64,000 bases of DNA, taken from Lepidostoma basale (lineage: Eukaryota > Arthropoda > Insecta > Trichoptera > Lepidostomatidae). The stretch spans positions 248,001 through 312,000 of the forward strand of contig JAHDVF020001035.1 of NCBI GenBank assembly GCA_022606425.2. The letters are read 5' to 3'. The position numbers and the translations under genes were made by a program. Under the pieces are notes generated by a model that saw only the letters and a program-made list of their open reading frames with translations, ran no database searches and was not told the origin of the DNA. Below, in pieces: positions 10,612-20,109 of this stretch (positions are counted from its first letter, which is position 1; each line of letters begins with the position of its first letter).

Positions 10612-10777
10612 ACCCAACCAATGACAGGTCATAAGTCCTGTAAACACCTTGATCATCCATATTCAGTTTCCAGTTTGTTTCTTCGTCTCTATTGAGATAC
10701 AATTAAAAATTTAAATTAACCACCCACAGGTGAAAATCCAGGATTCGTATACAGATATACGTATACATTTCACAAAT
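10612..10777. repeat. Terminal direct repeat, right
   Basis: Identical to 10099-10264, which indicates recent insertion or recent gene conversion. Confidence 0.85.
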
Positions 10778-10874
10778 AACATAAAAGCACTTCAAATAAT
10801 GTGTCAATACTTTTTAAATTCATTAAAACGTCGATTTTCTAATTATTATATACTTTTATACAAAAATAAACTTC

Positions 10875-11055
10875 ATTTGTGTATGATAGTGTCGAATGAA
10901 AATATAAGAAGTGAATGCGGTGCGAATAAAAGTAACATGAACAAAATAATGAAAGGAAATTTAAGATGATTTGGACACATGGAAAGAAAGAGTGTTAAAA
11001 AGTATATTTTAACGATGTACATGGAACTGGAAAAAGAGAAAAACGGCGTGGTGGT
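10875..11055 (+). pseudogene. RTE-A2 fragment, internally deleted
   Basis: Encodes VSNENIRSECGANKSNMNKI, then a K-rich HMERK segment, then jumps directly to GGCGTGGTGGTTGATTAATT, the RTE-A 3' terminus. About 200 bp of the usual C-terminal region is missing. Confidence 0.75.
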
Positions 11056-11459
11056 TGATTAATTAGCAAGTTACTTGTTTTTACACCACTTAATTTTTGT
11101 GAAACTGACCGGTTTTACTCCGGGAGCTTCTGTGTGAGAAATTCTGCTCTGACGAATTAGAAACATTCAATATTTGTATACAGCCAAACAAAAAAAGGTA
11201 TGATGTTACTTTTATTTTGAGTATAAGTTGATGAAAATGAAAACCACCTTGTATTCTTTATGTACGAATATTTACTGCTATTTTTATTCTTATGTTTCTT
11301 TATATATATGTATATACATTATATGACTCTTTCAAACACAGATCCTCACTTTAATAATGGAATATAAATAAATAAATGAAGCGCCATAGAAATCGTACGG
11401 TTGTGAAGATTTTGTGAGTTAAAAAAGTATTGTTTATTTTTATAACATAAAATATTTCA
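11056..11459. other. No recognised feature
   Basis: AT-rich; nothing supportable. Confidence 0.4.
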
Positions 11460-11797
11460 ATGAATTCATCTGTGAGCTCTCCTCCTATCTTGACTCTACA
11501 TTTTGTATTATCCATGGTTGCTTTTACCAGTCTTACTAACTTCGTAGGGATTTTGAAGTTCAAGAGTACATCATACAGTTTCTCTCTACTGATACTATCA
11601 TAAGCCTGTTTGAAGTCAATGAACAGCTGATATACATCGACGTCAAATTCCCAGCATTTTGCTAGGATCTGCCTTATTGTGAACAATTGATCACTTGTTG
11701 ATCTGTTCCTTCTGAACCCGGCCTGGTACTCTCCGATGATGTTTTCTGCAAAGTGTTCCATTCTGTTTTGAAGTATTGTGGTAAAGATTTTGTATGA
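11460..11797 (-). pseudogene. RT palm segment, family C, inverted part
   Basis: Minus strand encodes SYKIFTTILQNRMEHFAEN, then EYQAGFRRNRSTSDQLFTI, then FIDFKQAYDSISREKLYDVL, then CRVKIGGELTDEF. The QAGFR and FIDFKQAYDS motifs are reverse transcriptase motifs 2a and A (first catalytic Asp). It stops before the GxxQGC motif. It abuts a plus-strand C-terminal segment head to head, as expected for a 5' inversion made during target-primed insertion. Confidence 0.85.
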
Positions 11798-12193
11798 TGT
11801 ACTCAGTGAGAAGGGTGCTGCGCAGAATTCTGGGACCTGTGAATGACGGTGAAGGCTGGAGAGTGCGGCATTATGACGAGCTGTACAATATTTACAAAGC
11901 TCCCAGTCTCTCCACACAAGTCAGACTAAATAGACTGAGATGGGCCGGTCACGTGCAGAGGATGCCGTCATCGCGAACCCCAAAAAGATTGCTGGAGTGG
12001 CACCCAGGTGGTAGAAGACCAATTGGACGACCAAGGCTGCGATGGGAGGATGAAGTTGGGAGAGATGGAGCAAGATTGTTAAGAGTGTCAGATTGGAGGG
12101 TCGAAGCGGAGGACAGGAGGAGTTGGAGGCGAAGAATACTGGAGGCTAAGGCTCGATATGGGCTGTAGGGCCATCGAAGAAGAAGAAGAAGAA
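11798..12193 (+). pseudogene. RT C-terminal segment, family C
   Basis: Encodes LRRILGPVNDGEGWRVRHYD, RLNRLRWAGHVQRMPSSRTP, RRPIGRPRLRWEDEVGRDGA and ends YGL, followed by GCCATCG and (GAA)n. The frame is open for about 120 codons, so the insertion is fairly young. With the inverted 11460-11797 segment it makes one rearranged insertion lacking the catalytic YxDD region. Confidence 0.85.
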
Positions 12194-12529
12194 AATATTT
12201 CAATATTGTAAAATAGTTACTAGCATACTAGCTTGTAGATGAATACAGATATTATATTTGTTTCAATCATGAGAATACTAATGCTTTTATAAATAAATAA
12301 GTACAATTAATGTGAAATGTAATTGTTTAGTTTTGGTAAAACTCAATATTGCTTATATTGATGTTTCAACTATCTTATTCCAAGTGTTATAATTTGTATA
12401 ATTAAAACGTAACTCAAATGATAATTTTCTAAGCAATGCTAGTCCAAAAAACAATAAATAAAAAAATAGTACAACTACAGATAAGAGTTTTTTTTAATTT
12501 AACCTAATTTTATAAAACAATGATTATAC
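12194..12529. other. No recognised feature
   Basis: AT-rich flank; nothing supportable. Confidence 0.4.
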
Positions 12530-12537
12530 TTTATACT

Positions 12538-15367
12538 AGGGTGTGGCCAGGGTGTGGCAGCAATTTTAGCTCCTAGGATGATAGAATGCATGAAAGGATA
12601 CGAATGTGTGAATCCTAGACTAATGTGGATCCGCTTCAAAATTGGATTGACAAGAGTACTACTCATAATTGGGTATGCTCCTGTTAATAGCGAAGATGAA
12701 GCTGTGAAAGATGAGTTCTGGGATAGAGTAAACGAGATAGCAGCGAGTAAAAATGCGAACGAAAGAATTATTATAGCAGGAGATTTGAATGGATGGGTAG
12801 GAATTCAAAGGGCTGGTTATGAAGAATGTCTCGGAAAGTATGGTGATAGTAGAACGAATGATAATGGAAAGAGATTGCTTGGTGTGTGCCTGGAGTGGAG
12901 CCTCTTTGTGTCAAACACGATGTTTGACCATAAGAGGATCCACCAGTATACATGGGAGAGAGGAAATGAAAGGACGACGATCGATTACGTCATCGTGGAC
13001 TCTAGATTACGGGCGGACACTGTAGATACCAGAGTGTTCAGAGGGGCCGAACTCGGAACAGACCACTTTTTGGTGGTAACAAAGGTAAATTTGTTCCGAG
13101 GCTGGCGCACCAAGAGGAACAAGACAGTGACCGCCCCGTCTAGAGTAAAAGTTGAAAAACTACAAAACGATGGCGTAAAAGAGAGTTTTATGATGAAAGT
13201 GAATGATATTCTTAGTGATCGAGAATCGGAATGTACGAGTATAAGCATAGATGAGACCTGGAAGAAACTGAAAGAAAGTCTATGTGAAGCAGCGAAAGAG
13301 GTATGTGGTACATGTGTGCAAGGGAGGAGAAATGGAGATGCTTGGTGGGATGACTGTATAAAAAATCTTGTTAAAGAAAAGAAGGATGCATGGTTAAATA
13401 TGTTGTCTGTGGATAAAAGTGATTGTGTGAAATATCAAAGAGCGAAAGAAGCGTACAAAGTTTGCAAGATGAACGTCAAGTTGAAAATGAGAGCGAAAAA
13501 GGATAAAATAAAGGAGGATGACGGACTTAAGATGACAAATCACTTCCAGAGCAACATAAAAATGTTCTGGAAGGAAGTCAAAAAAGCCCGAAATCCTCCC
13601 GAAAGTGGTTGTGCGAAAGCAATTTTAAGTAGTGAGGGAAGAATGATTACTGATTTCAAAAGTATACAAGGAAGATGGATGGAGTACTTTAAAGATATGT
13701 ATGGCAGTGAAATGACCGAAGATTCAATAAGAATGAGCTTTACAAATGAGAGTTGCACGAACAGCGGAAGTGGAATTACGGAAATAAATTTGAACGAGAT
13801 AGTAAGTGCTGTAAGATGTATGAAAGGTGGAAAAGCTGTCGGATATGACTGTGTAGCCTTAGAGTTTATCAAAAACGGTGGGCCGGTGGTTTCAGCATGG
13901 TTATATAGACTCTTTAACCAGTGTTTAGAGGAGGGATATACGCCGCTCGACTGGAGGAGGGCTGTTATCATGCCTCTTTATAAGGGAAAGGGGTCTCGTA
14001 TGGACTGTGGAAATCACCGGGCAATAAGTCTATTAAGCGCCGTTGGTAAACTCTACGGTCGAATTTTAATAGAAAGAGTAAAAAAGACGACGACTGAAAG
14101 AGTATGGGATGTGCAAGGCGCTTTTATGACCGGAAGAGGTTGTATGGATCAGATTTTTGCACTTCGAACGCTTGCGGAGAAGTTTATGGCCAAAAACCGT
14201 AAGCTTTTCTGTGCGTTTGTCGATTTGCAAAAAGCCTATGATCGAGTGAACAGAGAAAAACTGTGGTCAATCTTGTCCGAATACGGAGTGAGCACAAAAC
14301 TGATACGGGCGGTTGCTTCTCTCTACGAAGGGAGCACTGCCAGTGTTAGGGTAAATGGGGACATCACGCCCTGGTTTGATATCACGAAGGGTGTTAAGCA
14401 GGGCTGCGTGATGTCCCCTTGGTTGTTCAATCTGTATATGGACAAGTGTATGAAAGAACTTAAAGGTATAAATGCTGGTGCTAAGATGAGTGATCTGTCT
14501 GTAAACTGTCTGCTTTACGCGGACGACGCCGTTCTCGTTGCGGATAGTGCGGACGAATTACAAGTCTTGGTGTCGAGAATGTATGAGGTATGCAAGTCGA
14601 ACGATTTAATGATGAATATCGGAAAGTCAAAGGTGTTAGTTTTTGAAAGGGAAGAGCAAATGACAGTTTGTAATATAAGTGTAAATGAAGAGAACTTGGA
14701 ACAGGTGAGCGAATTTGTGTATTTAGGTAGCATGTTCACAGCGGATGGCCGAATGGACAGTGATATTGAAAGAAGGGTTGGTGCGGGTAACAAAGTGAAT
14801 GGAGCTTTAAAAGTAGTTATTGGAAACAAGAATTTATCAATGAAAGCGAAAATGGCCGTTCACAATGGAGTTCTGGTTCCAACCCTTATGTATGGAAGCG
14901 AAGCATGGAACTGGCAGAAGAAAGATGAGAGCAGAATAAATGCGGTAGAGATGAGGTCCCTAAGACGTATGTGCGGTAGAACGATGTACGACAGAATCTC
15001 AAATGCTGATATTAGGAAAGAGTGTAGAGCGAAAGAAGGTATTATGAACAAAATTATGAAAGGTTCGCTTCGTTGGTTCGGACATATGGAGCGCATGGGT
15101 GAAGAAAGAATGGTTAAAAAAGTATACGTTAACAATGTAAATGGAGTAAGGAGTCGAGGTAGACCGAGGAAAACATGGCATGACCAAATTAATCAAATAT
15201 TAAAAGTTGGTCATGTCAGAAGCCGGAAGAATCGACGTGCGTGTATGACTCGATGTATGAATGTGGAGGAAGCTAGAGAGGTGTGCCAGGATAGGGTAGT
15301 GTGGCGGTCCATTCTCTCTGCCTACCCCTGCGGGGAAACGGCGTGATGGTTTTGTTTGTTTGTTTGT
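12538..15367 (+). mobile_element. RTE-like non-LTR retrotransposon A1, 5' truncated
   Basis: TTTATACT occurs at 12530-12537 and 15368-15375, an 8-bp target duplication bracketing the element. The 3' end has CCCCTGCGGGG (hairpin), GGCGTGATGG and a (TTTG)n tail. Variable short tandem tails instead of poly(A) are typical of the RTE clade. The 5' end begins with AGGGTGTGGCC repeated once, inside the endonuclease domain, so about the first 70-80 residues are missing. The open frame and intact duplication suggest recent insertion. Confidence 0.9.
12554..15346 (+). CDS. Endonuclease/reverse transcriptase of RTE-like retrotransposon
   Basis: A 930-residue frame without interruption. It belongs to the polyproteins that nick target DNA with an APE-type endonuclease and copy their RNA at the nick. 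Endonuclease: GDLNGWVG (76-83), TTIDYVIV (about 141-148), GTDHFLVV (168-175); the N-terminal catalytic motifs are lost to truncation. Reverse transcriptase: MPLYKGKG (473-480), FVDLQKAYDRV (555-565, first Asp at 557), GVKQGCVMSP (613-622), YADDAVLVA (655-663, catalytic DD). C-terminus: SEAWNWQKKDESR, GRPRKTWHDQ and AREVCQDRVVWRS. The stop TGA lies inside the conserved 3' terminus GGCGTGATGG, so there is almost no 3' UTR. The first ATG is only the first one inside the truncated element and is not the native start. Without the full endonuclease it is unlikely to move itself. Confidence 0.93.
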   Translation: MAAILAPRMIECMKGYECVNPRLMWIRFKIGLTRVLLIIGYAPVNSEDEAVKDEFWDRVNEIAASKNANERIIIAGDLNGWVGIQRAGYEECLGKYGDSRTNDNGKRLLGVCLEWSLFVSNTMFDHKRIHQYTWERGNERTTIDYVIVDSRLRADTVDTRVFRGAELGTDHFLVVTKVNLFRGWRTKRNKTVTAPSRVKVEKLQNDGVKESFMMKVNDILSDRESECTSISIDETWKKLKESLCEAAKEVCGTCVQGRRNGDAWWDDCIKNLVKEKKDAWLNMLSVDKSDCVKYQRAKEAYKVCKMNVKLKMRAKKDKIKEDDGLKMTNHFQSNIKMFWKEVKKARNPPESGCAKAILSSEGRMITDFKSIQGRWMEYFKDMYGSEMTEDSIRMSFTNESCTNSGSGITEINLNEIVSAVRCMKGGKAVGYDCVALEFIKNGGPVVSAWLYRLFNQCLEEGYTPLDWRRAVIMPLYKGKGSRMDCGNHRAISLLSAVGKLYGRILIERVKKTTTERVWDVQGAFMTGRGCMDQIFALRTLAEKFMAKNRKLFCAFVDLQKAYDRVNREKLWSILSEYGVSTKLIRAVASLYEGSTASVRVNGDITPWFDITKGVKQGCVMSPWLFNLYMDKCMKELKGINAGAKMSDLSVNCLLYADDAVLVADSADELQVLVSRMYEVCKSNDLMMNIGKSKVLVFEREEQMTVCNISVNEENLEQVSEFVYLGSMFTADGRMDSDIERRVGAGNKVNGALKVVIGNKNLSMKAKMAVHNGVLVPTLMYGSEAWNWQKKDESRINAVEMRSLRRMCGRTMYDRISNADIRKECRAKEGIMNKIMKGSLRWFGHMERMGEERMVKKVYVNNVNGVRSRGRPRKTWHDQINQILKVGHVRSRKNRRACMTRCMNVEEAREVCQDRVVWRSILSAYPCGETA

Positions 15368-15375
15368 TTTATACT

Positions 15376-15550
15376 CGTATACATTAAAGTGAAAATTCTT
15401 GATGTCGTTTCCCCAAAGTTTTCTTAACGACTACACACACATATCACACAATAAATGAGTACGAAAATTTTATCTCAATATATGTATATTTCATTTGGAA
15501 AAATATTTCAACAGTACAATGCACGTATGAATCTGTTTTCGTCTCCGTGA
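15376..15550. other. Flank of the retrotransposon, no feature
   Basis: AT-rich spacer with a decayed CTTGATGTCGTTTCCCCAAAG block that may be an RTE-A 3' end relic. Confidence 0.35.
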
Positions 15551-15552
15551 TA

Positions 15553-15989
15553 CGAGAAAATACAATGTGGAAGCTTGTGGTTTTATTGCAAATCTTTTCT
15601 TGATGCTACATTTTATTTTGAGAAAAATATGATTTAATATACAAATACACGTAATAGGTAAGTCTACACATATTCTAGTTGCAATGCTTTATAGATTGTT
15701 CAACTCTTTTTTTTATTATTATGCAGTGTGATTTTTGCTACACGATAAATTTTATTCAAAACAATTTAAAATTGATCACTCACATAAAATGTAGTTAAAC
15801 TTATAGACTAAAACTAATAGAAAATATTTTTGATTAGTTATTTCATTATAATAAAATTAGTTTTTTCATTATAATAAAATTAGTTATTTCATTATAATAG
15901 AAATTAAAATCATATATTTCTCAAAATAAAATGTAGCATCAAGAAAAGATTCGCAATAAAACTACAAGCTTCCACATTGTATTTTCTCG
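15553..15989. mobile_element. TA-flanked MITE with long inverted repeats
   Basis: Inverted arms of about 95 bp (15553-15650 and 15895-15989) begin CGAGAAAATACAATGTGGAA on each strand and are flanked by TA (15551-15552, 15990-15991). This fits a non-autonomous Tc1/mariner-type element. The centre has three about 25-bp tandem copies of TTTCATTATAATAAAATTAG (15838-15905). No frame. Confidence 0.8.
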
Positions 15990-16139
15990 TACTAATAGAA
16001 AATGTATATTTTCATTAATATCGAATTTTGTATGTTTTTTTTTAAATTATAAAGTAAATTTATTTATCTTATCGATGTCAAATATTTTAAGGGTATTATT
16101 AAATATAATAAATTCAGAAACGAATATTTGAAGTTTTGC

Positions 16140-16225
16140 CAGTTTTGACGGCTCGTTGCCATATTTTTGGTCCATGACCACCATGACCACCAGAAAATGT
16201 CAGTGAGCTGCTGAAACCGGTTTTT
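16140..16225 (+). repeat. HHR-P4-type arm, degenerate
   Basis: CCAGAAAATGTCAGTGAGC followed by TGCTGAAACCGGTTT mirrors the P4 right arm (CAGAAGAT, stem II, GAAACCGGT). The core purines are mutated. Confidence 0.5.
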
Positions 16226-16335
16226 TGCATGATCAAATGTTACATTTGATAATGTTTCATTAAGACATAACGTGTTTTTTTCATAAACTATCATAATACT
16301 TCTAAAAAACAGACATCTTAAATTGTTTAAATAAC
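16226..16335 (+). repeat. HHR-P1 right arm, degenerate
   Basis: GATCAAATGTTACATTTGATAATG, centre of a P1 foldback, followed by ATAATACTTCTAAAAAACAG. The GAAAC portion is lost. Confidence 0.5.
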
Positions 16336-16795
16336 AATAATTTATCAAAGCGGAATATTGTTTACAGTATACAATATTCATGTTAAACATTTTGTTCATT
16401 TCGTTCGGAATCAACTTTTGTCTACAGACAAAATACCACGGGTTAAAGATTTACTCAAACAAATTGTCTTGCGGGCTGAGACATCCCTTGATTCCACTTC
16501 AGACAGCAAGACAAACATTTGGAATTTGTAAGAAATCCTACGCGCCATAAGGCGCAGTGATATCAACATACCCATACTGGAAATATCTCTAAGGTTTCCT
16601 TGACCCGGTGAATTCCTCTTCACCTCTGAATAAAATATGTTCTTAACCCTGCATACTAAAATGTATCAACCGTGATCTTTGAAGAACGGACGCCTTAAAA
16701 GGAATACCTTCTAGAAATATGCATAAGTCTTACGAATGTATTATTTATTTATTAGGAGAAAATACAGAGATGGAAAAATGCATCTTTTTATCTTT
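16336..16795. other. No recognised feature
   Basis: Contains a short minus-strand frame (16411-16623) of mixed composition. I do not recognise it and see no splice signals that support it. Confidence 0.35.
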
Positions 16796-16796
16796 C

Positions 16797-17010
16797 AACA
16801 ACAACAAACCATTACTCTATTTCCCTAAGGGGTAGGCAATGAGAATAGATCGCCACACTATTCTTTCCTGACACATTCTCTAGATCCCTACACATTTGTA
16901 CAGCAAGTCATATACGCACGTCGTTTCATTCGACGACTTGCATGGCCGACAGTTAATACTTGATTTAATTTTTATTTCCCATGCCATCGTTTCATCGGTC
17001 TCGGTTTTAT
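16797..17010 (-). pseudogene. RTE-A1 3' fragment, old
   Basis: (CAACAA) tail, CCCTAAGGGG hairpin remnant, then sequence aligning with the last 65 codons of RTE-A including the CMNVEEARE equivalent. Many substitutions and frameshifts. Confidence 0.75.
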
Positions 17011-17174
17011 GTTTTAGTAAACTTAAATTTAAACACGTGGTTTAAACGCTAGCGCAGCGTTGCAAGTCTACAATAATCGCGTCGGTCGAAAAAAGATATG
17101 ACGAAACGCAAGCATACCCAGGATCCAAAAAATATTCAATCAACTGTTACAATCTATATAATTGAATAACAATG

Positions 17175-17400
17175 AAATAATACGATGTTTTTCAATAACA
17201 ACGTTCACTTTTATCTTACTTTCGACAGCGACCAGTATCGCCAGGATGGTCGATCCAGTCCTTCGATGCCGGTAAGCTTGGAGAAACCGGTTGCTCTTTA
17301 AATAAATACAAAAGTGAAAGTAATTGTTAAAAAACATCGTTTGATTTCAATGTTATTTCAAATTAACTTTAATCAAAGAGATTTCAGTAAAATCATAAGA
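17175..17400. repeat. HHR-P5 foldback repeat
   Basis: Arms CGATGTTTTTCAATAACAAC/GTAATTGTTAAAAAACATCG and CACTTTTATCTTACTTTCGA on the left. Right arm: CTTCGATGCCGGTAAGCTTGG, then AGAAACCGGTTGC. Helix III is ACCGGU-like. Core bases are partly lost. Confidence 0.65.
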
Positions 17401-17599
17401 TTATTATAATATTGAATAATGGAATGTAAAAATATGTTAATCTACTTTCCACTTGTTTTTTTTACTATTGTGGCTCTTTGTAAAGCGTCGCTGACATCAA
17501 CAGAATGTTATCAATATTAACATTGTTTTTATTTATTACACAAACAGTACGAGATAGGTTTAAACTCATTATATTTGTAAGTTAATAAAGATTAATCAA

Positions 17600-17915
17600 T
17601 AAAATAGCGGACAGGATGAAAAGCACTACCATTAGAACCTGAACAAGAGTGTCAGACATCATCGAAAGAGTGGCAGCGCTAAAATGTCGCTGGGCAGATG
17701 ACGTCCCTCGCAGTTATAGATGACGAAACGCCTCTTTTACTGGTGTCATAGAACTGTGACTCGAAACCAGAGAAGTCCCCAACTTAGCGAGCGACAACAT
17801 TAAAGAAACTGCCGGTATGACATGAATGCGTGTTGCCCAGGATCGACAGACATGCAAGCAGATGAAAGTGGTCTACGTTCAGGAGTGGATGATAATGATA
17901 AATAAAATTTTACGT
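17600..17915 (+). pseudogene. RT C-terminal fragment, family D
   Basis: Remnants TRVSDIIERVAALKCRWADD, then with shifts VTRNQRSPQ-like text, then IKETAGMT, MRVAQDRQTWKQM. Same family as 54515-55135, which ends in the same way. Frameshifts and stops throughout. Confidence 0.75.
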
Positions 17916-18335
17916 TTATGTCATGTTTATGTGAGGCTCTCTCAAAATTGGAAAAATCAAGGTAAATAAGTACTAAATAGAAAAATATATAAAAAAAAAC
18001 ACGTATATTAATTGTCACAAAAAATTATTCATTGAGCAGATACCTTCTAAAATTGTTGTTTTAAGAGCTTGCCAGTCTGTTGTTCAAGTGGCTTTTGATT
18101 ACATTCATTATAAAAATTCAAGGATTTTTTAAATAATGAATAAATATTTTTTTTCAAGTCTTATTTTACAGTTAATAATAAAATACTTCAGAGTTTAATT
18201 ATAAATGGTTTAAAAATCTAATTCAATTATAATGAATTATATTTTTTCAAATAAAGGTAACTTAAATCATATTAATTGTTTTACTTTTATATAACGTAAA
18301 ATGATTTATTTTGTATGAATATTTATCTATACACT
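17916..18335. other. No recognised feature
   Basis: AT-rich; nothing supportable. Confidence 0.4.
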
Positions 18336-18695
18336 CGTATATAAAACAGAGCCATTTTAGTTACACCATTTATAACTCAAGAACGGCTGGCCCGAATTTT
18401 GATGATCAGTTATTTGTTGGATTTGTCTCCGTCCAGAATAGCAGAATAACTATTTAAACATCGCAAAAAATCACGAAAAAAATATTAATACAATTAATTT
18501 TCTCATACACATTGTATGGAACGGCTTTTTGGATAATTAATTATCTATTTGTATAAAACAAAGTCGTGTTAGTTACACCATTTACAACTCAATAACAGCT
18601 GGACCGATTTTGATGATCATTGATTTGTTGGATTTGTCTCCGTCCCGAATAGCAGAATAACTATTAAAACATCGGAAAAAAATTACACGAATGCA
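18336..18695. repeat. About 212-bp direct repeat, two copies
   Basis: Copy 1 begins near 18339 (ATATAAAACAGAGCCATTTT), copy 2 near 18551. Each carries TTAGTTACACCATTTA, AACTCAA-AACGGCTGG-CCGA (or AACAGCTGGACCGA) and GGATTTGTCTCCGTCC-GAATAGC. I do not recognise the family. Divergence of roughly 10% by eye suggests an old tandem duplication. Confidence 0.75.
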
Positions 18696-18939
18696 TCCCA
18701 TCCAGCAAATATAATAGTTTAACAGAAAGTAGCGCCACAATGCTATGCAAATTATTTCAATTTGCTTCAATAAAGCAAATCTCTTGCAAAAGTAAAAAAA
18801 AAACAGTAACATTGTAGTCAATTATTTTAACTACCGTTGCGGAAATATTGTTTTGTTGGTTACAACCAATGAAAACGCGACATAATATTTAAATTAATTT
18901 TAAATATTATAGTTAAATATAAAGCTACAATAATATCCG

Positions 18940-19035
18940 AGAAATATAAAACCTGTCATTCCCATAATTTAAAATAAAACTTCTAGAAAATAGAAGTTTT
19001 CATTAGTATGAATTATTTAATACAGGGTTTTTAAT
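18940..19035 (+). repeat. HHR-P1 right arm
   Basis: AAAACCTGTCATTCCCATAA, AAAACTTCTAGAAAATAG, TTTTCATTAGTATGAATTA. The left arm is missing. Confidence 0.6.
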
Positions 19036-19520
19036 ACATCAATGTTCAATTAATAATTAATTATTAAAGTGAAAAAAAATGTCTGTTGAGCTTTTTCATA
19101 TACATTGTTACATACAAATCATCATGTATAATATTAATTTATAAATATATTAGGAGAATCCTTATAAAATTGCATATTTTGTTATACATGTTTACTTTGT
19201 ACTATTTTATTATGTAACTTCGACCGAACATACAGCGTAAAGCTGATTTACGTTATCAAAAATATCGAGAAGTCCGTGTTCGAACTTGGCGTTTGTAGGC
19301 TCTGATAAAGCTACATAAAAGTCAAACACAGATTCACCCAACCCTTCCCTGAGATTCTCAAACATTCATCCTTTTAAACTTAACAATATTAAAGGAACCG
19401 TTTTTGAAAAAATAATAATTGATGATTGCCCTAACAACTGAATATATTATTCACGGGGAATGGGACTTACGTAATCAAAATAAATATTAGGCTAGAAGTA
19501 CTTATTAACCATTTATCAGT
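19036..19520. other. No recognised feature
   Basis: Positions 19210-19360 are less AT-rich, but no frame or splice structure is convincing. Confidence 0.4.
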
Positions 19521-19524
19521 GGTG

Positions 19525-20012
19525 TGATTCAGTAAGTTTCAACACTTAAGTTGGGCTGGCTTTGCAGAAAGAATGCCAAAGGGCAGAGCACTGAAAATTA
19601 TGTCTAGATGGGTGCAGCGTGTAAAGAGACCACAGAAAGGTTCCCATCACATGCCCGAGGCTGTTATAGGGCGCAGCGGCCCCCTTTCGTCAGCCTCGCT
19701 CGTACACTTTCTAGACCTGTCCCCGTCCATCCGGGACATGTATTATATTTACGCAAACACATTGGGATGCCAGGCTACATTTACTCTACTTTGTATTTCC
19801 TTCTGTGTCCTGAACTTCCACATATAAACTTCTATTTACTTAAAAATATAAAAATAATAATGCTAATAACAAAGCGGGCTGCATGGAAGAGGACTGGGAG
19901 AAACTAGAAAGATCTAGATTATGAAGAGAGATGGCCAGGAACAGGAGCCAGTGGAGAACTGTTGTGGAGGGAGCCAAATCCCAAAATCCCACACCGGGGT
20001 ATAACGCCGCCA
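19525..20012 (+). pseudogene. RT C-terminal fragment, family H, interrupted
   Basis: First half: LSWAGFAERMPKGRALKIM, RWVQRVKRPQKG. Second half from 19875: GCMEEDWEKLERSRL, REMARNRSQWRTVVEGAKS and a PHRGITPPKRI-like end. The two halves join as one C-terminal tail once 19641-19870 is removed. Confidence 0.7.
19641..19872. mobile_element. Insertion of unknown type within family H
   Basis: GC-rich head (GCCCGAGGCTGTTATAGGGC, then GCAGCGGCCCCC) followed by an AT-rich tail ending in A-rich repeats. The layout resembles a SINE, but I see no A or B box and cannot name it. Confidence 0.4.
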
Positions 20013-20109
20013 AAAAGAATAATATATCTAGTTCAATGGTATCAACATGTATTTATATATTTAAACGTGTGTCATAGCAATAATACATATTTTTTGTTAT
20101 AGCAATAAT

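Larger units (their letters stand above)
10099..10777. mobile_element. 679-bp element with 166-bp terminal direct repeats
   Basis: Positions 10099-10264 and 10612-10777 look identical base for base. AACATAAAAGCA is present immediately outside both ends (10087-10098 and 10778-10789), a 12-bp target duplication. The 347-bp interior has no long frame. The 12-bp duplication is longer than LTR elements make. Terminal direct repeats with 10-15 bp duplications occur in Penelope-like elements, and a circular template copied 1.3 times would also fit. No CUGANGA motif was found in it. Confidence 0.75.

Noticed and set aside
10099..10777. LTR retrotransposon (TRIM) with TG...CA repeats
   Set aside because: TG and CA can be found inside the repeats, but identity extends beyond them and the target duplication is 12 bp rather than 4-6 bp. 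No primer-binding site is evident.
10099..10777. Hammerhead motif in the direct-repeat element
   Set aside because: No CUGANGA on either strand within the element.
12771..15196. Antisense frames within the retrotransposon
   Set aside because: They are shadows of the 930-codon frame; the same antisense peptides recur only because the element recurs.
15838..15905. CRISPR-like array
   Set aside because: Three direct 25-bp units without unique spacers, inside a MITE in a eukaryotic context.
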